Origin: Betaproteobacteria bacterium
Lineage (GTDB): Bacteria > Pseudomonadota > Gammaproteobacteria > Burkholderiales > SG8-39
Assembly (NCBI GenBank): GCA_012274205.1
Contig: JAAOZY010000053.1
Span: 1-14,820, forward strand
Direction: 5' to 3'
Length of the DNA: 14,820 bases
The notes under the pieces are model-generated. The model saw only the letters and a program-made list of their open reading frames with translations. It had not been told where the DNA came from and searched no databases. This document shows, piece after piece, positions 1 through 6,482 of the stretch. A program made the position numbers and the translations under genes. Each line of letters opens with the position of its first letter. The first letter of the stretch is position 1.

Positions 1-150
1 CCCCTTTCTTCTTCAATTGAAAACGCGCCGCGGTCAGCGTTCCGTACCAGCGGATGGTATACAGGCGGCGGCCGGTTTGTATTCCCCCAGCGCGGCGCCC
101 GCAGGCGGGACCTCGGTCGAAGCGACGGCAGCATGGCAGGGCGCCAAGCC
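1..150. other. Window edge, no gene seen
   Basis: This is the stretch 3' of the MFS gene. I see no convincing coding frame, RNA gene or hairpin with a T-run here. The short plus-strand frames are arginine- and alanine-rich shadows typical of GC-rich DNA. Confidence 0.5.
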
Positions 151-1434
151 TCAGCCGGAAGAACGCGCGCGGCTTTTTTCCAGATTCGGCAGGAACCAGA
201 CCAGCATGCCGATCGCAGGCAGATAGGAACAGAGCTGGTAGACATAGGCGATGCCCTGCGCGTCGGCGATGCGGCCCATGGCTGCGGCGCCCACCCCGCC
301 CAGGCCGAAGGCGAAGCCGAAAAACATGCCCGATACCAGGCCGATGCGCCCGGGCAGCAGCTCGTGCGCATAGACCAGAATCGCGGGGAATGCCGAAGCC
401 ATCAGCAAGCCGATGATGACGGTCAGCACGGCAGTCCAGAACAGGCTGGCATAAGGAAGCATCAGCGTGAACGGCAGCGCGCCGAGGATCGAAATCCAGA
501 TCATCGGCCGGCGGCCGATGCGGTCCGAGATCGGGCCGCCGATGAGCGTCCCCACTGCAATTGCCGCCATGAACACGAACAGTTGAACTTGCGCAGCCTG
601 CACCGAAAGGTGGAAGCGCCCGATCAGGTAGAAGGTAAAGTAGGAAGTCAGGCTCGCGGTGTAGACGTTCTTCGAGAATACCAGCAGCATCAGCAGGAAC
701 ACGAAGAAGACTACACGCGCCTGCGGAATTCCGCCGGCGGAAGCGCCGGCCTTCGCCGGGCGCAGGGCCGCGCGCAGTTCGCCTGCATACCAGGCGCCGA
801 CGCGCGCGAGTACCGTCATGCCGAGCAGCGCGGCAAGGGAGAACCAGGCGATCGCGCCCTGGCCGCGCGGCAGGACGACGAAGGCCGCCAGCAGCGGGCC
901 GATCGCCTGGCCGAGATTGCCGCCGACCTGGAAAATCGATTGCGCGACGCCGTAGCGTCCGCCCGATGCCATCCGGGCGACGCGCGAGGCCTCCGGATGA
1001 AACACCGCCGAACCGGTGCCGACCAGGGCCGCGGCCAGCAGCACCGACGCATAGCTGCGGGCGATGGAAAGCAGCACCAGCCCGAGCAGCGTTGCGCCCA
1101 TGCCAAACGCAAGCGAATAGGGCAGCGGCTTGCGGTCCGTATAGATGCCGACAGTCGGTTGCAGCAGCGCGGCCGTGAGCATGAACGCGAGCGTGATCAG
1201 CCCGACCTGCGCATAGTCCAGATGGAATTGCTGCTTCAGCATCGGGTAGAGCGCGGAGATGAGCGACTGCATCAGGTCGTTCAGCAGATGGCAGAAGCCG
1301 AGTCCGAGCAGTATCGGAAACACCGCCGCGCGTCCCGTCATCGGGGCCGCGGGGTTGGGTATCGCGCCGACGGCGGTTTTCTGCATTAGCGGATAGTTCT
1401 GGCTGGCGGTCGAAGAACCGGCATTATCCAGCAT
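151..1434 (-). CDS. fsr: MFS transporter, fosmidomycin-resistance (Fsr) type
   Basis: Predicted inner-membrane major facilitator of the Fsr family, which exports fosmidomycin and other small compounds by proton antiport. The 427-residue product is strongly hydrophobic throughout and has the family's usual length and layout of about twelve membrane segments. Near the N terminus is an Fsr-like stretch, FCHLLNDLMQSLISALYPML, followed by a loop with GIYTDRKP. The second half begins with a GGPISDRIGRRP loop, the MFS cytoplasmic loop signature. The physiological substrate cannot be read from sequence. The start is uncertain: ATG codons at 1434, 1386 and 1341 all lack a good Shine-Dalgarno, and the first about 35 residues are polar, so a shorter protein is possible. 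It stands alone, 174 nt downstream of the DUF2889 gene in the same direction, and has no copy of the 19-bp operator found further right. Confidence 0.88.
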   Translation of the reverse strand: MLDNAGSSTASQNYPLMQKTAVGAIPNPAAPMTGRAAVFPILLGLGFCHLLNDLMQSLISALYPMLKQQFHLDYAQVGLITLAFMLTAALLQPTVGIYTDRKPLPYSLAFGMGATLLGLVLLSIARSYASVLLAAALVGTGSAVFHPEASRVARMASGGRYGVAQSIFQVGGNLGQAIGPLLAAFVVLPRGQGAIAWFSLAALLGMTVLARVGAWYAGELRAALRPAKAGASAGGIPQARVVFFVFLLMLLVFSKNVYTASLTSYFTFYLIGRFHLSVQAAQVQLFVFMAAIAVGTLIGGPISDRIGRRPMIWISILGALPFTLMLPYASLFWTAVLTVIIGLLMASAFPAILVYAHELLPGRIGLVSGMFFGFAFGLGGVGAAAMGRIADAQGIAYVYQLCSYLPAIGMLVWFLPNLEKSRARSSG

Positions 1435-1512
1435 TGGCGACTTGCCGTCGTACCGCGCCGTCGGTCAACTATTTCACGTTCGACGCGCCGGTTTTTCGAA
1501 CATCCGCGGGCA

Positions 1513-1540
1513 CTGCGGTTCAAGCTGAGAACTGCCGCAG
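1513..1540 (-). other. Interrupted stem-loop downstream of the DUF2889 gene
   Basis: CTGCGG and CCGCAG pair as a 6-bp stem, extended by TTC/GAA with a 3-nt bulge. It lies about 70 nt past the DUF2889 stop. There is no T-run on either strand, so calling it a terminator would be weak. The rest of the 1435-1608 gap shows no gene and must hold the promoter for the MFS gene if that gene is transcribed separately. Confidence 0.25.
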
Positions 1541-1608
1541 GATCTGTTGGTGTTCCGCCCAAAGCGCGTGCGGCGCGGCATCTGCGCGCCGCCTGGCCCC
1601 GCGCGCGA

Positions 1609-2211
1609 TCAGGTTTCCTCGTCCGCCAGTTGCGGATACTCGCCGGCGAGCACCGGGCCTTGCTTGCGCCATGCGTGGCAGCCATCGACAAAAGCCAGCG
1701 TGCCCGCGTCCGTCCACGCGCGCGGGTCGTCGCCGCTGCGTTGTTGGCGCGCGAGGCGGTCCGGGAACGAGGCCTGCATATAGGTGTTGCCCACCTGGCC
1801 GAGGAGATCGCTCAGGTGGGTGCAGCCGCGCGTGCCGCCGAGCAGTTCCCTGACGGCGCGGGTGAATCCGGGGCCGATGCGCAGGCCGATTAACTTGCGA
1901 TAGTCGGCGGCGATGTCGCTGCACGCAGGCCAGGGCGCCGCCATCGTTTCGGCCGAGGCGTCGCGGATCGTATAGTCGTCGTCGATGAGCACGCGCAGCG
2001 CCAGATGATGAATCAGCTCGCCGGCGCGCACCGGCGGGCGCGAGTTGAACGGCACCGCCTGCCCTTTCTCGTCGGCGACGCTGGCTTCGATCTGCCACAG
2101 GCCGTCGCGGCGGCGGTAGCCGCGGCAGACGATCTGGCGCGTATGCACCAATTGCATGCCTTCATCGTGTTGGTCCAGCATCGATGCGTCCTTGTCGGTG
2201 GGGATGCTCAT
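1609..2211 (-). CDS. DUF2889 family protein
   Basis: The 200-residue product matches the DUF2889 family of unknown function, found mostly in proteobacteria. Family-like features are an early HTRQIVCRGYRRRDGLWQIE block (residues 23-42), a central hydrophobic stretch around HHLALRVLIDDDYTIRD, and GCTHLSDLLGQVGNTYMQA near residues 129-147. There is no signal peptide or membrane segment, so it is probably cytoplasmic. The ATG at 2211 is chosen because it overlaps the stop of the upstream cupin gene by 4 nt (ATGA), the classic arrangement for translational coupling. The longer open frame upstream, to 2367, is arginine-rich shadow of the cupin gene. Coupling suggests that the two proteins act together. 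DUF2889 has no established biochemical role, so I assign none. Confidence 0.85.
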   Translation of the reverse strand: MSIPTDKDASMLDQHDEGMQLVHTRQIVCRGYRRRDGLWQIEASVADEKGQAVPFNSRPPVRAGELIHHLALRVLIDDDYTIRDASAETMAAPWPACSDIAADYRKLIGLRIGPGFTRAVRELLGGTRGCTHLSDLLGQVGNTYMQASFPDRLARQQRSGDDPRAWTDAGTLAFVDGCHAWRKQGPVLAGEYPQLADEET

Positions 2212-2921
2212 GTCGCCTGCGGCGCGGATTGCGCCCCCGCCTGCGCCGGAAGGCTCAGGAAATTCGCGCCGATCGCGCCGACCTTGACATAGATCAGCGC
2301 GCCTTCGGCGCCGGTGTAGGGCGTGTGGCGGCTGCCGCGCGGGCTGCGCAGCCAGGTGCCGGCGCAATAGTCGCCGTCTTCGTCGCGGAACACGCCTTCC
2401 AGCACCAGGATTTCCTCGCCGCCCGGATGGGTATGCGCGTTGAAGCGCGTATGTGGCGCCCAGCGCACCAGCGCCGTGTTCACGCCGTCGTACTCGTGCA
2501 GCGGCATGACCGACAGCCCTGGCACCAGTCCCGGATGCCAGGCGGAGCTTGCGCTATCGATGCGCACCGGCCGCGTGTCCTCCGGCGCGAACTGCCACAG
2601 CTTGACGAACAGCGTGCAGCCGGCGCGCGAGAACGGCGCGTGGCTGCTGCCGGGCGGATTGCGCAGGTAGGTGCCCGCAGGGTAGTCGCCGTTCTCGTCC
2701 GAGAACACGCCCTGCAGCACCAGGATTTCCTCGCCGCCGCCGTGCACATGACGCTCGAAACGCGAACCTGCGGCATAACGGACGATGCTCGTGGCGCGCG
2801 CCACTTCCGCGCCGATGCGGTCGAGCATGCGCCGCTCCACGCCGGGCAGCGGCGAGGCGGTCCAGGCGGCCGCCTGCGCGCTTAGCACCACGCGCTGCTC
2901 AAAATCGCTGTTCAGGTCCAT
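2208..2921 (-). CDS. Tandem cupin protein (ChrR-type cupin)
   Basis: The 237-residue protein consists of two cupin domains that are clear duplicates. The first has HVHGGGEEILVLQGVF (His58, His60, Glu64/65) with a later His94. The second has HTHPGGEEILVLEGVF (His163, His165, Glu169/170) with His199. Each half then reads FxDExGDYxAGTxLRxPxGSxH. This is the His-His-Glu-His metal set of the ChrR-like cupin family (anti-sigma factor ChrR C-terminal domain), but the N-terminal anti-sigma zinc domain of ChrR is absent. It is therefore a stand-alone metal-binding bicupin, perhaps an oxygenase, an isomerase or a sensor. Both metal sites look intact. It is the first gene of a two-gene unit with the DUF2889 gene. 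The Shine-Dalgarno is poor. Confidence 0.87.
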   Translation of the reverse strand: MDLNSDFEQRVVLSAQAAAWTASPLPGVERRMLDRIGAEVARATSIVRYAAGSRFERHVHGGGEEILVLQGVFSDENGDYPAGTYLRNPPGSSHAPFSRAGCTLFVKLWQFAPEDTRPVRIDSASSAWHPGLVPGLSVMPLHEYDGVNTALVRWAPHTRFNAHTHPGGEEILVLEGVFRDEDGDYCAGTWLRSPRGSRHTPYTGAEGALIYVKVGAIGANFLSLPAQAGAQSAPQAT

Positions 2922-3027
2922 GGCGGGAAAGGGTACAGGAAGATGCAGGCTGCCGCAGCATGGATCGGTCAGCGTGCGGACGGTCTTCTCTGCCGGACAT
3001 GGCGGCGCTCAGTACGGATCCGGTCGC

Positions 3028-3062
3028 AAGGCGGGCGCGGCTGGCGCCGCGCCGCGCGCCTT
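3028..3062 (-). terminator. GC-rich hairpin just downstream of the hemerythrin gene
   Basis: The left arm at 3028-3041 (AAGGCGGGCGCGGC) pairs fully with the right arm at 3046-3062 apart from a 3-nt bulge, around a 4-nt TGGC loop. That gives 14 base pairs. On the minus strand the hairpin starts about 15 nt after the hemerythrin stop, which is terminator spacing. There is no T-run after it, so it may act as a Rho-independent terminator only weakly, or as a 3' mRNA end stabiliser. Confidence 0.45.
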
Positions 3063-3076
3063 CGGGCCGGGCGCCG

Positions 3077-3676
3077 TCAGCGGTTTTCCGGACCGAGGCC
3101 GATGGGGGCAGGGGTGATATTGGCGATCAGGCTGAACAGCCGGTCCAGGCCTTCCTTGTATTCGCCGCCCGCAAGCGGATCGCGGTTGGCGTCGAACGCG
3201 GCATCGACGCTCGCCCAGTCTTCAGGCGTCAGGGCCCGTTGTGCCGCCGGCATGATCGCTTCCTCCTCCAGGCGCATATGCGCGAAATAGAACTGCGCAT
3301 AGCTTTCCACCAGCGCCAGGAACTCCGGAAACGCCGTCCTGCCGAGCAATTCATAGCGCGTCAGCGCATGTTCCAGCGCGCGCACCAGCGCATCGCCCTT
3401 GCCGTGCTGCGCTTCCAGTTCGTCCAGCACGGCGTCGGCTTCATGCGTCCTCTTGCGCAGCTGCGCGAACAGGTAGTGGTCCTCTTTCGGGTGATGCACT
3501 TTCTCCGGATAGTCGCTGATGTACAACAGCATCGCGCGAAACACCTTCAGGTCGGGAACCTGCCCGCCTTTGTCGATGGTGCGCACGAAGTACAGCATGC
3601 CCTGGATCACGGCCGATAGCCGGTGGTGCTCCTCCCGTATGACGCGAAGCGCGGTGTACAAAGTCGGCGCGTGCAT
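3077..3676 (-). CDS. Hemerythrin-like HHE cation-binding protein
   Basis: The 199-residue soluble protein has a hemerythrin/HHE four-helix pattern. Likely di-iron ligands are His17/His18 (EEHHRL), His61/His62 with Glu65 and His67 (HHPKEDHYLF), His91, and His133 with Glu137 (AHMRLEEEAIMP). Such proteins bind O2 or NO, or act in iron-centre repair and stress responses; the exact role is not predictable. A TTG at 3682 would add two residues. The ATG at 3676 is preferred because AAAGGG lies about 7 nt upstream. The gene stands alone. Its upstream region is shared with the divergent PanB-like gene and carries a 9-bp inverted repeat at 3707-3731. Confidence 0.88.
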   Translation of the reverse strand: MHAPTLYTALRVIREEHHRLSAVIQGMLYFVRTIDKGGQVPDLKVFRAMLLYISDYPEKVHHPKEDHYLFAQLRKRTHEADAVLDELEAQHGKGDALVRALEHALTRYELLGRTAFPEFLALVESYAQFYFAHMRLEEEAIMPAAQRALTPEDWASVDAAFDANRDPLAGGEYKEGLDRLFSLIANITPAPIGLGPENR

Positions 3677-3706
3677 GATCAAGCCCTTTCGATGAACTTC
3701 GATTCT

Positions 3707-3731
3707 TCGCGGTGTCTACGCTACACCGCGA
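3707..3731. promoter_or_regulatory. Perfect inverted repeat upstream of hemerythrin gene
   Basis: TCGCGGTGT and ACACCGCGA form 9-bp perfect arms separated by 7 nt (CTACGCT). The repeat ends about 30 nt upstream of the hemerythrin ATG at 3676. It could be an operator for a dimeric regulator or a hairpin in the 5' leader. It differs completely from the AT-rich 19-bp element found nearby, so it probably serves the hemerythrin gene only. Confidence 0.45.
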
Positions 3732-3845
3732 CCATTCAGCCAATGTCCGTGCAACGGCAGACGGGGTGGCGCCTTCGGCGTCGTGCGCAAGGCGCCGGAC
3801 GCAGACCGGCGAACTGAAAACGGTCTCCTCCCCAGTCTTCTTCCA

Positions 3846-3874
3846 TTGGTCTGGGCACGCTGAAATGTTACCAT
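3846..3874 (+). promoter_or_regulatory. Weak promoter candidate for the PanB-like/GntR unit
   Basis: TTGGTC (3846-3851) and TACCAT (3869-3874) are separated by 17 nt. The same TACCAT hexamer is used in the better promoter at 5562-5590. The fit is only moderate. Alternatives are the -10-like TATACT (3900-3905) or TATATT (3911-3916) lying inside the operator, which lack a recognisable -35. Confidence 0.3.
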
Positions 3875-3896
3875 CCGGCCCGCCCGGGCGGGCAAT

Positions 3897-3915
3897 TGAT
3901 ATACTAGTCGTATAT
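3897..3915 (+). promoter_or_regulatory. Operator copy 1 (TGATATA-N7-TATAT), PanB-like/GntR promoter
   Basis: The 19-mer is TGATATACTAGTCGTATAT. ATATAC (3899-3904) and GTATAT (3910-3915) are perfect inverted arms around 5 nt. Thirteen of 19 columns are identical in all three copies in this window. It ends 3 nt before the first possible ATG of the PanB-like gene, which is in the same transcript as the GntR regulator, so autoregulation is likely. The binding protein is inferred. Confidence 0.7.
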
Positions 3916-3918
3916 TAG

Positions 3919-4815
3919 ATGCAGGAGAGCCAGGTGGTGGAGCAAGCCAAAGTCGCCGAGCGCAAGAAGCGGACCATTCAGGAGATTCGCGACTCCAAGC
4001 ACAGCGGCGAAAAAATGGTCTACATGTCGGTGCCGGACTACACCGCGGCGAAGTGGGCCGAGTCCGCCGGCGTGGACGTGGCCGTCGTCGGCGACAGCCT
4101 GGCGATGATCGCGCACGGCCATCCGACCACCATTCCGGCAACCATGGATATGATGGCAATGCACGCTGCCGCCATCCGCCGCGGCGCGCCCAATACTTTC
4201 GTCCTGGGCTGCATGCCCTACCAGAGCTACAACACCATCGAGCGCGCACTGGTGAATGCCACGCGCTTCATGCAGGATGCGGGCTCCGATGCGGTCAAGC
4301 CGCAGGGCGGGAAATCGCAGGCGCACATCCTCAAGGCGCTGGTCGATGCCGGCATACCCACGGCATCGCATATCGGCCTCACGCCGCACACCGTCGCGAT
4401 GTTCGGCGGGTTCAGGATCCAGGGCCGCACGGCGGACGCCGCGATGAAAATCCTGGACGACGCGCTTGCCATTCAGGACGCCGGCTGTTTCATGCTGGAA
4501 TTCGAGGCAGTGCCCGCGAAGATCGCGGCCGTGATATCCGCGCAGCTGGAAATTCCGACCATCGGCATCGGCGCGGGCGTGGGCACCGACGGCCAGATCC
4601 TGCTGTGCCATGACCTGCTTGGCGTGTTCACCGACTTCAAGCCAAAATTCACCAAACGCTACGCCAACCTCACCGAAGTCGCGGTGAGCGGCATCAAGGC
4701 CTACATCGCCGACGTCAAGGGCGGCACCTTCCCCGACGACGAGCACAGTTACGGCGTGGACGAAAAGGAATACGACAAATTCCTCGGCATGGTGGAAAAG
4801 CGCCGGCAGCACTGA
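3919..4815 (+). CDS. Divergent PanB-family (ketopantoate hydroxymethyltransferase-like) enzyme 1
   Basis: A TIM-barrel protein of the PanB branch of the PEP mutase/isocitrate lyase superfamily. Classical PanB adds a hydroxymethyl group from methylene-tetrahydrofolate to 2-oxoisovalerate. Retained family motifs are VVGDS (Asp59, E. coli Asp45), RRGAPN, Lys127, SHIGLTP with His151, FGGF, Glu196 (E. coli Glu181) and IGIGAGVGTDGQ. The second metal ligand is changed: E. coli Asp84 (ADLP) is Cys98 in GCMP, and E. coli Glu114 (KIEGG) is Gln129 in KPQGG. At 298 residues it is longer than typical PanB because of an N-terminal extension. The first ATG (3919) has no Shine-Dalgarno before it, whereas AGGAG at 3923-3927 suits a GTG at 3934 or 3937, so the true start may be there. 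A different substrate from ketoisovalerate is likely. It is the first gene of a unit with the GntR regulator. Confidence 0.85.
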   Translation: MQESQVVEQAKVAERKKRTIQEIRDSKHSGEKMVYMSVPDYTAAKWAESAGVDVAVVGDSLAMIAHGHPTTIPATMDMMAMHAAAIRRGAPNTFVLGCMPYQSYNTIERALVNATRFMQDAGSDAVKPQGGKSQAHILKALVDAGIPTASHIGLTPHTVAMFGGFRIQGRTADAAMKILDDALAIQDAGCFMLEFEAVPAKIAAVISAQLEIPTIGIGAGVGTDGQILLCHDLLGVFTDFKPKFTKRYANLTEVAVSGIKAYIADVKGGTFPDDEHSYGVDEKEYDKFLGMVEKRRQH

Positions 4816-5501
4816 TGGCCCGCAAAATCGTAAAAAGGAAATCCGCCGGCGGCGCGGCCGAGGCAAGCCTCACCGACCGCGCCTACGGCGACCTGGAAGA
4901 GCTGATCGTGACGCTGAAGCTGCCGCCGGGCAGCGCGGTATCGGAGGCGGCGCTTTCCCAGCGCCTGGGCATCGGGCGCACGCCGATCCGCGAGGCACTG
5001 CAGCGCCTGGCGCGCGAGCGCCTGGTCACGATCCTGCCGCGGCGCGGCATCATCGTCTCGGAAATCAACGTCAAGAGCCAGTTGCTGCTGCTCGAGGTGC
5101 GCCGCGAGGTCGAGCGCCTCGTGGCGAGGAGCGCGGCGCGGCGCGCCACGCCCGAGGAACGCGCGCGCTTTCTCGAGATCGCGAACGGGTTCGGGAAGAG
5201 CGCGAAGGGCAACGACGAAGTCAGCTTCATGCGCATCGACCGCGAATTCAACGAACTCACCGTGGTGGCGGCGCGCAACGAGTTCGCCGCCGGGGCGATG
5301 AGCCTGGTGCATTCGCGCTCGCGGCGTTTCTGGTACATCCACTACAAGCAGGCGGCCGACATGCCGCATGCGGCGAAGCTCCACGCGGACGTGGCGCGCG
5401 CGATCGCGGGACAGAACGAGAAAGCGGCCTGCGCCGCTTCCGACCGCCTGCTCGACTACATCGAGCAGTTCACGCGCGCTACAGTCAGCGCGGAGTATTG
5501 A
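4815..5501 (+). CDS. GntR-family transcriptional regulator, FCD subfamily
   Basis: The 228-residue protein has an N-terminal winged helix-turn-helix (about residues 17-85). Its recognition region is LGIGRTPIREALQRLARERL and its wing PRRGIIVSEI, typical of GntR. A helical FCD effector domain follows (about 90-220). FCD domains usually bind a metal with Asp-His-His-His and sense organic acids. Here Asp142 and His190 are present, but the first His (usually DxxFH) is Asn146 in DREFNEL and the last His is not evident, so effector binding may be metal-free or unusual. The ATG overlaps the PanB-like stop by 1 nt (TGATG), giving translational coupling. The protein is the natural candidate to bind the three 19-bp palindromes, including the one in front of its own operon. 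That link is inferred from co-location. Confidence 0.9.
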   Translation: MARKIVKRKSAGGAAEASLTDRAYGDLEELIVTLKLPPGSAVSEAALSQRLGIGRTPIREALQRLARERLVTILPRRGIIVSEINVKSQLLLLEVRREVERLVARSAARRATPEERARFLEIANGFGKSAKGNDEVSFMRIDREFNELTVVAARNEFAAGAMSLVHSRSRRFWYIHYKQAADMPHAAKLHADVARAIAGQNEKAACAASDRLLDYIEQFTRATVSAEY

Positions 5502-5561
5502 GAAGCAAGCAGACGCGCGGCGCCGCAGTCACACTGCTCGGACATAACGCGGCGGCGGCGC

Positions 5562-5590
5562 TTGATCTGGGTCCCCGGGACGGGTACCAT
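5562..5590 (+). promoter_or_regulatory. Sigma70-type promoter of the desaturase-liv-PhyH operon
   Basis: TTGATC (5562-5567) and TACCAT (5585-5590) each match 4 of 6 consensus bases with an ideal 17-nt spacer. The predicted transcription start, near 5597, falls at the edge of operator copy 2. A bound regulator would therefore cover the initiation site, which suggests repression. Confidence 0.5.
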
Positions 5591-5597
5591 GCATCAG

Positions 5598-5616
5598 ATA
5601 TACGCATGATATATCA
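5598..5616 (-). promoter_or_regulatory. Operator copy 2 (TGATATA-N7-TATAT), transport operon
   Basis: Read on the minus strand, the 19-mer is TGATATATCATGCGTATAT; it matches copy 1 at 15 of 19 positions. The plus strand shows perfect 6-bp arms GATATA/TATATC (5597-5602 and 5610-5615) around 7 nt. It starts 7 nt after the -10 hexamer and lies 54 nt before the start codon of the desaturase-family gene. Confidence 0.7.
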
Positions 5617-5626
5617 CAGGCAATGC

Positions 5627-5649
5627 CGCTGCCGCAGCGGGCGGCAGCG
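5627..5649 (+). other. Perfect 9-bp hairpin in the 5' leader of the transport operon
   Basis: CGCTGCCGC (5627-5635) and GCGGCAGCG (5641-5649) form a 9-bp GC-rich stem with a 5-nt AGCGG loop. It lies between operator copy 2 and the GGAGG ribosome binding site (5659-5663). There is no T-run, so it is not a standard terminator. It may stabilise the long polycistronic mRNA or affect translation. Confidence 0.4.
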
Positions 5650-5669
5650 CCGGCAAACGGAGGCCCCCC

Positions 5670-6443
5670 ATGACGATGTCAGAACGCCAGCGAAAGTTCC
5701 GCGAGGAATACCAGGCGCAGATCCATCCGCTGTACAGCGGACTGGTGCATGTCGGGGTGATGTACATGGTCGGCATCGCGGTGATCGCATGGTGCGTGGG
5801 GCGCATGCAGGGCGCAAGCTGGGAATGGCTGCTGGTGGCGCCGGTGTTCTTCGTTTCCAACCTGTTCGAGTGGTGGATCCACAAATACGTCATGCACCGC
5901 CTGGTGGACGTGTGGGCGCTGCGCGCCATCTACGATCGCCATACGCGCCAGCACCACCAGTACTTCACCGACGGCGTGATGACGGTGGACTCGACGCGCG
6001 AATTCCGCATCATTTTCTTTCCCTGGCGCGCGCTGTTCACGTTCATCGGCATGGGCACGCCGGCCGCGCTCCTGCTCGGCTGGCTGGTCAATCCCAACGC
6101 CGGCTACATCCTGATGGTGACCATGGTCGGCCAGTACCTGATCTACGAGACCTTCCATTACTGCTGCCACGTGCACGAGAACTGGTTCGTGCGCAACATG
6201 CCCTTCGTCAACACCATCCGGCGCCACCATACCGCGCACCACAACCAGGGCATCATGATGGACATCAACATGAACCTGACATTTCCCATCGCCGACTGGG
6301 TCATGGGCACGAGCGACCTGAAGCGCGGCCTGCTCGGGCATGTGTTCAACGGTTACAGCGAAAAGCACATCAAACCGGAGCTGGTCCAGGCGATAGCGAA
6401 GCATAGTCTGAAGCATGCGCCATTCGATCAGCAACCCGCTTGA
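5670..6443 (+). CDS. Fatty acid hydroxylase / sterol desaturase family membrane protein
   Basis: The 257-residue integral membrane protein belongs to the non-haem di-iron fatty acid hydroxylase superfamily (sterol desaturase, carotene hydroxylase). Hydrophobic segments lie near residues 25-45, 52-68, 118-140 and 145-162. The histidine clusters expected for the di-iron site are present: HKYVMH (71-76), HTRQHH (91-96), HYCCHVH (163-169) and HHTAHH (186-191). Such enzymes insert oxygen or a double bond into a hydrocarbon position using O2 and electrons. The ATG is well supported by GGAGG 6 nt upstream. It is the first gene of a seven-gene operon, 39 nt before the transporter binding protein and downstream of operator copy 2. 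Bacterial genomes contain many members without a known substrate, so I would not call it a sterol enzyme here. Confidence 0.88.
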   Translation: MTMSERQRKFREEYQAQIHPLYSGLVHVGVMYMVGIAVIAWCVGRMQGASWEWLLVAPVFFVSNLFEWWIHKYVMHRLVDVWALRAIYDRHTRQHHQYFTDGVMTVDSTREFRIIFFPWRALFTFIGMGTPAALLLGWLVNPNAGYILMVTMVGQYLIYETFHYCCHVHENWFVRNMPFVNTIRRHHTAHHNQGIMMDINMNLTFPIADWVMGTSDLKRGLLGHVFNGYSEKHIKPELVQAIAKHSLKHAPFDQQPA

Positions 6444-6482
6444 TACGCACGCAGTTCAACCCACCAGGAGGAGACAGAAGAA

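Noticed and set aside
133..1389. Long plus-strand open frame opposite the MFS gene
   Set aside because: Its product is Arg/Gln/His-rich with no family features, while the opposite strand encodes a clear MFS protein. It is a codon-bias shadow.
3919..4815. Call of a pantothenate biosynthesis panB gene
   Set aside because: The second metal Asp and the Glu of the EGG motif are replaced, no panC or panD is nearby, and the gene is co-transcribed with a regulator. The symbol was therefore withheld for both copies.
3904..4866. 320-codon minus-strand open frame opposite PanB-like gene 1
   Set aside because: His/Gly/Val-rich shadow of the real PanB-family gene, with no plausible ribosome binding site context.
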